From JADCRZ01 sp037718865 (GTDB lineage: Bacteria > Bacteroidota > Bacteroidia > Chitinophagales > Chitinophagaceae), in assembly GCA_037718865.1 (NCBI GenBank), contig JBBJMP010000003.1, forward strand, positions 1 through 64,000: a stretch of DNA of 64,000 nucleotides. The letters are read 5' to 3'. Below the pieces are notes generated by a model. It did not search any database and was not told where the DNA came from. It saw only the letters and a program-made list of their open reading frames with translations. Position numbers and translations under genes: made by a program. Position 1 is the first letter of the stretch; each line of letters opens with the position of its first letter. Shown in pieces: positions 57,021 to 64,000 of this stretch.

Positions 57021-58643
57021 TTGTATTGATTTTTTTGTCTGCAATGGTGATTTTCTCTTTGTTTTGTTCAGTGTTGTAGTCTTTAATACCCATTTGCCCC
57101 TTTGGGTCAATGAAGTTTATATAAACTTTGCTCTTTGAAATAAGCCACATAATGAAGTCAGGGTAGAATACCGCTGAATCGTCATTCAGATAAATACCAA
57201 TTGATTTAAGTGATTCAACATTTCGCATTAAGTATACATCAAAGTCTTTGAATTTGCCGGGATTGTCTTTGATGTATTTAGCGAAGTCCTTTACAAATTT
57301 CTTTTCCCCTTTATTCAATTTATCGGGTCTTAATGAAAGGCCATCTTTTAATTTATGTTCATTCTCAAACAACAAAGGTTCGTAAATATGATTTCCGATT
57401 TTATCAGTGATTAATGCGTTCTCAATATCTCTTCTTGTTTTGGTGAAGTCTACAATTTCCTGATTAAGTTCTTTTTCAGTTTTCTGTTTAGTTGTTGCTC
57501 CAACTTTCTTTGAGAGTGAGAATGATTTTACCAATGTGTATTTCTCAATAAAATCGCCTTTTATTTCTCCCTGGCTTTGTTTCAGTTCTTCTTCGAATTC
57601 ATAAATGCTGCTGTTTAAATGCCAGTTAATTTTATTTGCGGATTTTTTTAACAAATTCCTCGCCGATTTTTGTGTTTACGTTCTCTGTAAATTCAAAATC
57701 CAGTTCAGTTAATTCTTCATTGTAGTTGATTTCATCAATGTAAGCCAACGCATTATCAATATTTATTTCTGTGAGTCTTGAACCTGCTTTGTATAATTGT
57801 AGGTTGGCTTCGTCTGCCTGTTCATTAATGATTTTTACAAAGGGCTGATAATTGATAAATGCACTGTATTTGTTATTTGCCTGAATTAATGATAATGAGT
57901 TTCTTATATTTTTTCCTTCTTCGTTTCGGTTTGTTCGATAGTCAAGGCTGAAGCTAAAATTATTGATAGCGGCTTTTTGATGTTTGCCATCCAACACAAA
58001 TTCATACGCTACTTTTCTGTCTGCGGGATAGAGCAATACTTTCTTAACGTCAACCGAAGTTTTTGAAAGTTTGAAAATCTTCAAATCTTTTTTGTAATCA
58101 TCAAAAGCCACATCGCCACTATTCAGTTTTATCAAACCTGGATTAACCGAAATTTAAAACGTTTTTGTTATTTCCAGTTCGCTGCGTCCACCAATGGTGT
58201 TACTTCCCGTTCGTGCTGTTGTATCAGGTTTACACCAGCGTGGTAATAATAAGTTCAAGGTCTTTAAAGCCTTTGTTGCGCTCTATAAACTGAAAAATAT
58301 TGATGTGCATTATTATTGTTTTGCCGCTGCCTGTTGCCATCCAGTATGCCAATGCGCTTTTGGTACAACCCTCAAACTCTTTACTGTCTTTATGCCTGAA
58401 AAATACTTCGGTAAAATAAATGGCTAATATTTGGTAATCGCGAAGTGTAACCTTGTTTTGCTTTTGTCCTTCCAGGTAAGTGTTGTAAGCTTTCAGATAC
58501 TTTTTTACAGCATCCAGAATCTTCTCATCCAAACCGATAGATGCATCAAAGGCTTCAATTTTTTCCTGCGTGGATTTGTCGAATAAATCAATCGTTTCCT
58601 TGAGGGAATGTTTGCGTATATGCTGGTATAACTTTAATTCCAT
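57021..58643 (-). pseudogene. res: Type III restriction enzyme Res, N-terminal and nuclease parts, decayed
   Basis: The ATP-dependent restriction subunit. The N-terminus (start 58643) has LRDYQILAIYFTEVFF and Walker A in YWMATGSGKTIIMHIN (about 103-109), but the frame breaks after DLELIITT near 58235. Only ~100 bp later the C-terminal region begins (NPGLIKLNSGDVAFDDYKKD), so most of the helicase motor including the DEAH box is deleted. A further frameshift in an A-run near 57650 splits the rest. The nuclease motif is kept (FYPDFIMWLISKSKVYINFI, then DPKG). The 3' end is scattered at 53962-54031 and 52212-52360 by two IS insertions. It cannot make active enzyme. Confidence 0.82.
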
Positions 58644-59440
58644 TATTCCCTGCTATTTTGTATTTGTGTTTCCAATGCTTTGGGAAGCATTAGTAGAAAT
58701 GGCAATCCCTTTTCATACTTCAATTCTTCGTAAAATAAGCCAATACGAGCCAGGTTATTGTAGTATAACTGAAGGTTGTTGTAGTAGTAAAATTCACTAC
58801 CTAAGTACCATGCTTTTTCGCCCAGATGGGTGCTTAAAAACCATTTTTCAAGTAGTCTTGCTGTTCTTCCATTGCCATCATTAAATGGATGTATTTTTAC
58901 AAAAATCAGATGGATAAAAGACGCAAAATAAAATACTTCGTCTACGTTAAGCGATGCTGTAAGTAATACTTCCACTTCCTCCCAAAACCGTTCAAATTCT
59001 TTTTTTACAATTGAAGCCGGGGCTGCTTCGTATTGCACTCTTTGGGTTTGTTGCTCCATAATGAGCATGTTTCCACTTCGAATTAATCCCCTTTGTGTTT
59101 CGGGCAGCAAATGTTGGGTAGCAATCCGGTGTGTCTCCATAACGGCTTCGAGGCTTAGGCGATTATCACGGGCATATTCGTAAGCGGAATATAAATCATT
59201 GGGCTTTTCAGTAAGGTTGGGCAGGTATTCAACATTCAGTACTTTATGTTTCACATAACTGTCCACTTCAAGTGTTTCGCCTTCAATGCGAGATGAAGCC
59301 ATGACCGATACCGCAGTGGCAAACCTGAAATTTTCTGCTGTCCACTCCTTTTGCTTTATTGCCAACATGGCATCATGCAGGTTGATATCCAGCATAGAAA
59401 CATAGGAAGCATATAGGTCTTTATGAAGCATACTCGTCAT
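58643..59440 (-). CDS. Fic-domain protein (probable AMP transferase), class II
   Basis: A 265-residue protein with the canonical Fic motif HPFNDGNGR (184-192), which in this family transfers AMP from ATP to target proteins. An inhibitory-helix motif S49-x-x-x-E53-G54 (SSRIEGE) lies before the Fic core, so it is a class II, self-inhibited Fic. Complete, with normal length. It sits between the remains of mod and res, and its start overlaps the truncated mod end by 20 bp. Fic genes are seen embedded in type I and III restriction loci, but their job there is not settled. Here it is the only intact gene of the locus, and whether it is still expressed is unknown. Confidence 0.9.
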   Translation of the reverse strand: MTSMLHKDLYASYVSMLDINLHDAMLAIKQKEWTAENFRFATAVSVMASSRIEGETLEVDSYVKHKVLNVEYLPNLTEKPNDLYSAYEYARDNRLSLEAVMETHRIATQHLLPETQRGLIRSGNMLIMEQQTQRVQYEAAPASIVKKEFERFWEEVEVLLTASLNVDEVFYFASFIHLIFVKIHPFNDGNGRTARLLEKWFLSTHLGEKAWYLGSEFYYYNNLQLYYNNLARIGLFYEELKYEKGLPFLLMLPKALETQIQNSRE

Positions 59441-61160
59441 GTGGCTTATTGATTAAATTATCTTTATATAAAAAATTATCTCCGCCTGTATTATATGGTG
59501 GATCAATATATACTACATCAATTTGTCTTTGAAATTTATCTTGAGTAAGTGTTAGTGCTTGGTAATTATCAGAGTTAATTAAAACCCCATTTGTTCTATC
59601 ATCCAAATTTTCAATCTCAGCCAGTATTTTATCCTTAAACGGATTGCTGCCATCCTTCTGTTTAAAAAATTTGGTATCCAATACCAAGGTGGGTTGGGCT
59701 TTTAGTTCGGCAAGATTTTTTACTGTTACCCTAGACAGGGTTTCCCATTCGGTAATCTGGGCTTTGTTGTCTAAAATTTCTTTGCAGTATTTCTCATCAA
59801 TGTTATCAATGGTAAGGCAGTATTCGCTTTCCACCACTTTCTTTTTCATGGTAAAGAGTTTTTTTTGAAACTCTTCAATGGAACTTAAAAACTTAATGAT
59901 ACGGCTGCTTACCAATTCAAATGCTTTGGCGATCATCAGGATGGTGTTGTCTAACTTGCCGTCTAATATGCTTTTCAGGTCGCTAAGAATATGGTTTTTT
60001 ATGTAGCGTTCTTTTTCCTGCGTTAAGAAGTCCTGCAGGTTTTCATGAATAAAATAGTCGCTGTCGTTGCCTATGTAAAAACTGTTCAGCTTCTGGTCAA
60101 TGTTGTAAATAGTTTCGAGAGTTTCATCCGAGAAACGTTCCTGACCGTTTTCGGTAATGATTTCAATTTTGCTGCCCCGTTCAAAGTTTTTGTTCACTTT
60201 GTTGAGCAAGGTTTTACGGTTTACACGCAAAGCGCCAATGCCTTTCACGCTGCCGTCCTGCACTTTGTCGTAATCATCGGTGAGGTCGTTAAATACAGGC
60301 TTGTCATCGGCAAAAAGATAATTGTCTAATTTCTCCTTGCTCTTGAAAACATCTTTGAATAAGGATTTAAACAAATCGGCTTTGGTAGTTGAGCTGTCAG
60401 AAAGGTTGAATACCATTCGGGTAACTGCGTCATTTTCTTCAAAGCGGTTGAATTTGTAATGCTTTAGCCTGGTGTCTTTGTTATTATTACGGGCAACTTC
60501 TTCGTCCTTGCTTTCATCGTTGGTTTCCAGCCGCAGTTCAAATGCTGCGTCAAGATGCTTTAGCTTAAACTTGATAGCATTGAAGGAATTACCTGTTTTA
60601 ATGTATAAACTGCCTTTGTGTTTCCAGTGAAACATGGTGTCGTTGCCATCATAGTCAGCTTCATACGGCACTTTGCAAAGGTTTCGGCTTCTATTATTAT
60701 ACCCAAAATCGCCGTTGGAGTAATACATTTCAAAATAGCCGAGAATGTGGTTATAGATTTTGTCTTTTATCTCGTCTGTAATGTTGAATTCTTTGGTGGA
60801 AGAAATAAGTGCTTGTAGTAATTCTTCTTTTTCTTTCTCGTTTTTGTTAGCCTGAACGAATAACTTTAGCTGCTCATAATTTTCTTCCACTTTGTCAAGT
60901 AATGCCTGCTGGTTTAAACCGGACAGATATTTATGTAATGAGGCTAGTTCAACACCCCGCTCCATATTTTTAACTTGTTCAAGAGTTCTATTAATTATTG
61001 GTTCAAGACAATTGTCATCCTTGCCATCAATAAAGTTTTCAATCTCCTTGCGTTTGAGATTGTATATTCTGTAAATGCCAAAGTACAGGTCATTAGCGTT
61101 GAACTGAAACATTTCCTTCAGGAAAAACTTTAATTGGCCTATTGAATTGTCTTTTGTCAT
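59421..61160 (-). pseudogene. mod: Type III-like DNA methyltransferase Mod, C-terminally truncated
   Basis: A 579-residue reading frame. A long N-terminal part (IGQLKFFLKEMFQFNANDLY onward) precedes the amino-methyltransferase motif IV, DPPYNTGGDNF (about 553-563). The frame then diverges after FLYKDNL and stops 10 codons later at the Fic start. Everything that normally follows motif IV (the target-recognition region and the FxGxG AdoMet-binding motif) is absent, so a deletion joined mod to fic. It should be unable to methylate. The loss pairs with the helicase deletion in res, so restriction without protection is avoided. Confidence 0.8.
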
Positions 61161-61440
61161 ATTGTTTATAAGTGAAGACGCAATTTAAGGTATAAAGTCT
61201 GCTTAATGATGCTATCTGTTAATATTAAGTCATGTGTAGAAGTATCTTGCAACCGGGTGGGGGTGAGTTGTGTGATGGTATTTTAGCTCTTTGCAGGTTT
61301 CATTTGTGTCTGGGGATTTGTGCGCCTTGCAATCTGCCAAAAATAGCAGGCTACAAAGTCATTGCTATATTTTTATTAGTCGTATTTACCAATTTCCCTG
61401 TAAATCAATTTTACCTATACGCTGTTTAGTTCGCGTCTAT
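61161..61440. other. Region upstream of mod, nothing recognised
   Basis: These 280 bp presumably held the mod promoter. Plus-strand frames here are short and do not resemble any family. No repeat or inverted structure stood out. Confidence 0.35.
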
Positions 61441-61560
61441 TACGGCATGCGCAGGAAGCTGTTAATTTAAAACAGTACACCATCAACGAAGGGCTGTCGC
61501 CGAACACAGTGTACAGCATGCTGGAAGATAAAAAAGTCTTTATTTGGATTGTCACCGAAG
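61441..61560 (+). pseudogene. Reg_prop (two-component propeller) fragment
   Basis: About 40 codons reading LKQYTINEGLSPNTVYSMLE, then DKKVFIWIVTEDGLN. This is the start of the first blade of the sensory propeller of hybrid two-component systems, which typically control PULs in Bacteroidota. Nothing else of the regulator remains. It is fused to integrase debris. Confidence 0.65.
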
Positions 61561-61564
61561 ATGG

Positions 61565-61979
61565 CCTCAACGGCGCAAAAGACCGGGTACACTTTACTTA
61601 CCGATAATTTACTGGATAAATTAAGGCAATATTATGTAGCAGCAAAGCGGCCCAAACAATACCTGTTTACAAGCGCACAAACCGGTAAGGCAGTCCATCC
61701 ATGCAGCATGCAGTTAGTAGTAACGGGTGCTATGAAAAAAGAAGGCTTTGAGCAAAAAGGATATACATCGCACACCCTGCGGCATCCCGCTCATAGCGGG
61801 ACCACACACAGCTAGATAATGGCAATAACATTCATGTAATAAAAACATTGCCCGGCCACAGCAAGATTGAAACAACGATGGTTTATCTGCATTTGCAACA
61901 GCATACCCAGTTTGGTATTATGTCTCCACTGGATAAATTATTGGAAGGTAGCCATGCAACAACAACAAACCATTAATGA
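61565..61979 (+). pseudogene. Tyrosine recombinase remnant
   Basis: The C-terminal half of a XerC/D-like tyrosine integrase. TLLTDNLLDKLRQYYVAAKR, KQYLFTSAQTGKAV and GYTSHTLRH carry the H-x-L-R box. After a small deletion and frameshift at about 61790-61810 it continues NGNNIHVIKTLPGHSKIETT then MVYLHL, with the LGH-like box (here PGH) and the catalytic Tyr. It ends at 61979. The N-terminal DNA-binding half is missing. Integrases of this form accompany IS91-like elements and integrative elements in Bacteroidota. Confidence 0.75.
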
Positions 61980-62127
61980 AATACAACAATTGTTACAACA
62001 AAAAATATTACGGGTAGAGTTGCCAATTGTGCAAATGGTTTTATTGAGCGATATTTTTTTCACGCCTTCGAAAGAAAAAAGTATTTCTTTATTTTACTTA
62101 AAAGCCCAAGTGCCTCTGAAAATGTAA
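61954..62127 (+). CDS. Short ORF after the integrase remnant, unrecognised
   Basis: A 57-codon frame from ATG 61954 (MQQQQTINEIQQLLQQKILR) overlaps the integrase end by 26 bp, the kind of overlap that suggests a partner gene on the same element. It is Gln- and Leu-rich at the start and ends VPLKM. I do not recognise a family, and it may be the start of a larger broken gene. Confidence 0.3.
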   Translation: MQQQQTINEIQQLLQQKILRVELPIVQMVLLSDIFFTPSKEKSISLFYLKAQVPLKM

Positions 62128-62134
62128 AGCAGAA

Positions 62135-62536
62135 TTATTTATCCAAAGTTGTTGTAAGCGTTAGTAAAAACACTGATTCTTTTAATGCTTTTACGCTATG
62201 TGGTAACCCTTTATGTAAAGCAATCATCTGACCTTTTCTTATTACCACTGATTGGTCATCTGTAGTAAAAATTATTTCTCCTTCAAGTACCTGCACACTT
62301 ATAATGCCATCGGCGGTATGTTTTTTTAATGTAGCGTCTTCATGCAATGCTATAAGTACAATACGCATTCCATTTGTTTTATAAACAGTCATGGCATTAC
62401 GATCGTTATTTTCCCATGTAACCTCAGCTTTTAATTGTTTTATAAAATCCGGAATATCCATGCTTACCAATGGAGCATCTATTAACCGGGCTCCTTCAGG
62501 CCTTAAGTCTGTAGATTCATTATTTTTTATTTCCAT
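62135..62536 (-). CDS. Cupin-domain protein
   Basis: A 133-residue single-domain cupin. MRIVLIALHEDATLKKHTAD then GIISVQVLEGEI form the first cupin motif (the usual G-X5-HXH is reduced to one His, KKHT), and GQMIALHKGLPHSVKALKE forms the second, with its His residues. Small stand-alone cupins of this type often bind a metal and are found with redox or stress genes. Function unassigned. It looks intact, with ATG 62536 giving a natural N-terminus. Confidence 0.82.
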   Translation of the reverse strand: MEIKNNESTDLRPEGARLIDAPLVSMDIPDFIKQLKAEVTWENNDRNAMTVYKTNGMRIVLIALHEDATLKKHTADGIISVQVLEGEIIFTTDDQSVVIRKGQMIALHKGLPHSVKALKESVFLLTLTTTLDK

Positions 62537-62560
62537 GATTATGTATTTTAATTTGAATAT

Positions 62561-62771
62561 TTATTTACTCAATTTCGTAAGTGCTTTCCCTTTATGTACT
62601 ATGGTCAGTCTTGTCGCTTTTTATGACATATTGAGGGTCTTCTTTAGTGGCGTGATGTATCTAACCTTTCTAATCAAAATCGGCGGTATGTATTTTTATA
62701 ATTTTGCCTGATATATATCCGGATTCAGAAATCCATTTTACATGATTTCCTACTTTAAAGGCATGTTCCAT
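62561..62771 (-). pseudogene. DUF2945-type small protein, disrupted
   Basis: From ATG 62771 the minus strand reads MEHAFKVGNHVKWISESGYI then SGKIIKIHTADFD. Two in-frame TAG codons follow, then IHHATKEDPQYVIKSDKTDH and, after a small frameshift, VHKGKALTKLSK to 62561. This is the full pattern of the ~70-residue DUF2945 (Tudor-like) protein common in soil and plant-associated bacteria. Two nonsense codons and an indel show it is dead. Confidence 0.7.
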
Positions 62772-62802
62772 TTTCTATAGTAAAGATACCCACTTATGGC
62801 TT

Positions 62803-63135
62803 CTAACTATCTGCCAATAAATCAAAGTATTCATCGTCTTCATTTTTTCCACCAAATCCTTTGCCTATACTTTCATGGGTTTCTACAAATTCAATAGAGC
62901 TTACCCACTTTACCATTTTATAGCCCAACTGGTTTTCTATTCGAAGCCTCAACGGTGCTCCATGTGCAAGGGAAAGTGGTTCGTAATTCATTTCCCAGGC
63001 AAGTATTGATTGAGGCTTGAGGCAATTATCAAGCGTATGTGTATCATAATAAGCGCCTCCATATAAACCTTCACCAAAAGAGAAAAAAGCAACCGTTGTT
63101 ACCGCAGGGCCAGGCTTCACCAATTCAATAATTTC
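62803..63135 (-). pseudogene. Sulfite-oxidase-like molybdopterin protein, interrupted by IS4
   Basis: The C-terminal ~110 residues of a molybdopterin-binding oxidoreductase of the sulfite oxidase/MsrP-like fold. VTTVAFFSFGEGLYGGAYYD, LAWEMNYEPLSLAHGAPLRL and KMVKWVSSIEFVETHE match the typical C-terminal region of the catalytic domain. The stop is at 62803. The upstream part is cut off by the second IS4 copy, which starts at 63136. The N-terminal part would lie beyond the window, on the far side of the element. Confidence 0.8.
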
Positions 63136-64000
63136 ACTCAAGTTTCGCAGATAAAATTTAGATGGAAAGAAAAGAAAAATAAATAAAAAAAGCAGCATGA
63201 ATTCTTGTGTAAGCTACTGAAATTCAGTAACTTAAAGGTACTAAACTTGTACAAGGTCATGCTGCAATCCAAAGATATTCAATCGGTAGAAGAGTTAAAA
63301 AAATATTTTTCCAATTCAACAAAAATGGTGGATTACCTCGTTAATCTACTTTCGTTCTTTGAATTTAAAAGGGTGTATGGTGTATTAAAGCCATTGAAGA
63401 AAAGAGGCTATCATATTATTGATGTATTTCCGGTGTTGATCATTTTGCCTTTTCTTAAACATGCCAGTATACATGCGCTATTTAAATCGCGTAGCAAAGA
63501 TTTGTCCGGTGCTGACAAGGATGTGTATTACAGATTTAAGAACATGCAAACCATTCCATGGCGTAGGTTGCTGATGAGTTTTGTAAAACGATTCGTGGTC
63601 ATTATTGAAAAGAAGGGGGAGGCTGAAACACAAGCCAAACGTTGTTTGATCATAGATGATTCCTTGTTGCATAAATCAGGGAGGGCTATAGAATTTACAG
63701 GCAAGCTTTGGGATCATGTGAACCATAGCTATCAGTTAGGGCTTCGTTTATTGCTGTTGTGTTATTATGATGGAAAAAGTAATCTGCCGCTGGATTTTTC
63801 ATTGCACCGGGAAAAAGGCAAAAATGAACAAAAGCCTTATGGATTGACTAAAAAGCAATTAAAGCGGCAATATAAAGGATGTCGCCTTGAAGACAGTGAA
63901 AGTAATAAAAGAGCCAGGGAGGTAGACAGGAGTAAAACCGAGGTTGGGATAGAGATGATTAAAAGGGCGCTTCGATTGTTAAAAGTAGATTATGTGCTGA
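63136..64000 (+). mobile_element. IS4-family insertion sequence, copy 2 (runs off the window)
   Basis: Starts with inverted repeat ACTCAAGTTTCGCAG at 63136 and matches the element at 52361-53961 in the opposite orientation as far as the window extends. The right end and target duplication lie outside. Confidence 0.88.
63259..64000 (+). CDS. IS4-family transposase, partial at window edge
   Basis: The N-terminal ~247 codons of the same transposase as at 52381-53838, from ATG 63259 (MLQSKDIQSVEELKKYF). The first catalytic Asp (CLIIDDSLLHKSG) is present, and the window ends just at the second (LKVDYVL). No lesion is visible in the part seen. Confidence 0.9.
   Translation, partial: MLQSKDIQSVEELKKYFSNSTKMVDYLVNLLSFFEFKRVYGVLKPLKKRGYHIIDVFPVLIILPFLKHASIHALFKSRSKDLSGADKDVYYRFKNMQTIPWRRLLMSFVKRFVVIIEKKGEAETQAKRCLIIDDSLLHKSGRAIEFTGKLWDHVNHSYQLGLRLLLLCYYDGKSNLPLDFSLHREKGKNEQKPYGLTKKQLKRQYKGCRLEDSESNKRAREVDRSKTEVGIEMIKRALRLLKVDYVL

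Noticed and set aside
61232..61429. Plus-strand 65-codon frame upstream of mod
   Set aside because: Cys- and Leu-rich with no family resemblance and no ribosome-binding context. Probably non-coding promoter-side DNA.

Overview
The window comes from a member of the Bacteroidota, probably a Chitinophagaceae-like soil, sediment or host-associated bacterium. The evidence is two SusC/SusD pairs, an ECF sigma factor with a FecR anti-sigma factor, SusC proteins with STN domains, a PNGase F-like protein with a T9SS-type C-terminal domain, and Bacteroidota-style insertion sequences. I see no rRNA, tRNA or CRISPR array. All identifications rest on reading motifs by eye, without database searches.

Layout. 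1-7.6 kb is a mobile-element pile-up. An IS21-family element (320-3311) splits a sigma-factor remnant, an ISL3-family element (3938-6171) truncates folE, and half of a second, diverged ISL3 element abuts a GH2 fragment. 7.7-17.8 kb is polysaccharide utilization locus (PUL) 1 on the minus strand: ECF sigma, FecR, SusC, SusD and two sulfatases. 17.9-20.9 kb holds an IS4-type remnant, a frameshifted GH16 gene and a sulfatase cut off at about 20,930. 20.9-46.6 kb is a second, apparently GC-richer carbohydrate region, nearly all on the minus strand: GH109, GH20, NahK-like sugar kinase, PNGase F-like protein, GH29, GH20, sulfatase, GH31, SusC, SusD, GH29 and two sulfatases. A LacI-type regulator is encoded divergently at 44,055. 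46.9-52.2 kb is a decayed border with pieces of DUF3472, universal stress protein and GH3 genes, a frameshifted GH20 and a lipocalin. 52.2-61.2 kb is a wrecked mod-fic-res type III restriction locus, with an IS4-family element and the second IS21 copy inserted in res. 61.4-64 kb holds integrase debris, a cupin gene, a DUF2945 pseudogene and a molybdopterin oxidoreductase gene cut by a second IS4 copy.

How the genes fit together. The second region has the parts needed to strip a sulfated, fucosylated, N-acetylhexosamine-rich glycan, most likely from animal-type glycoproteins. A PNGase-F-like protein would act on protein-linked N-glycans, sulfatases would remove sulfate, GH29 enzymes fucose, GH109 alpha-GalNAc and GH20 enzymes beta-HexNAc. 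SusC/D would import oligosaccharides and the kinase would phosphorylate free HexNAc. A shared CG-centred palindrome lies between lacI and GH20 and again upstream of the second susC, which suggests LacI control. A separate AACTTTTTCAAAAGCCCATA-type repeat lies upstream of many genes in this region.

The window carries many insertions, deletions and frameshifts. Some lesions, such as IS insertions with target duplications and truncations, are certainly biological. Several single-base frameshifts fall in or near short homopolymers and could be assembly errors.
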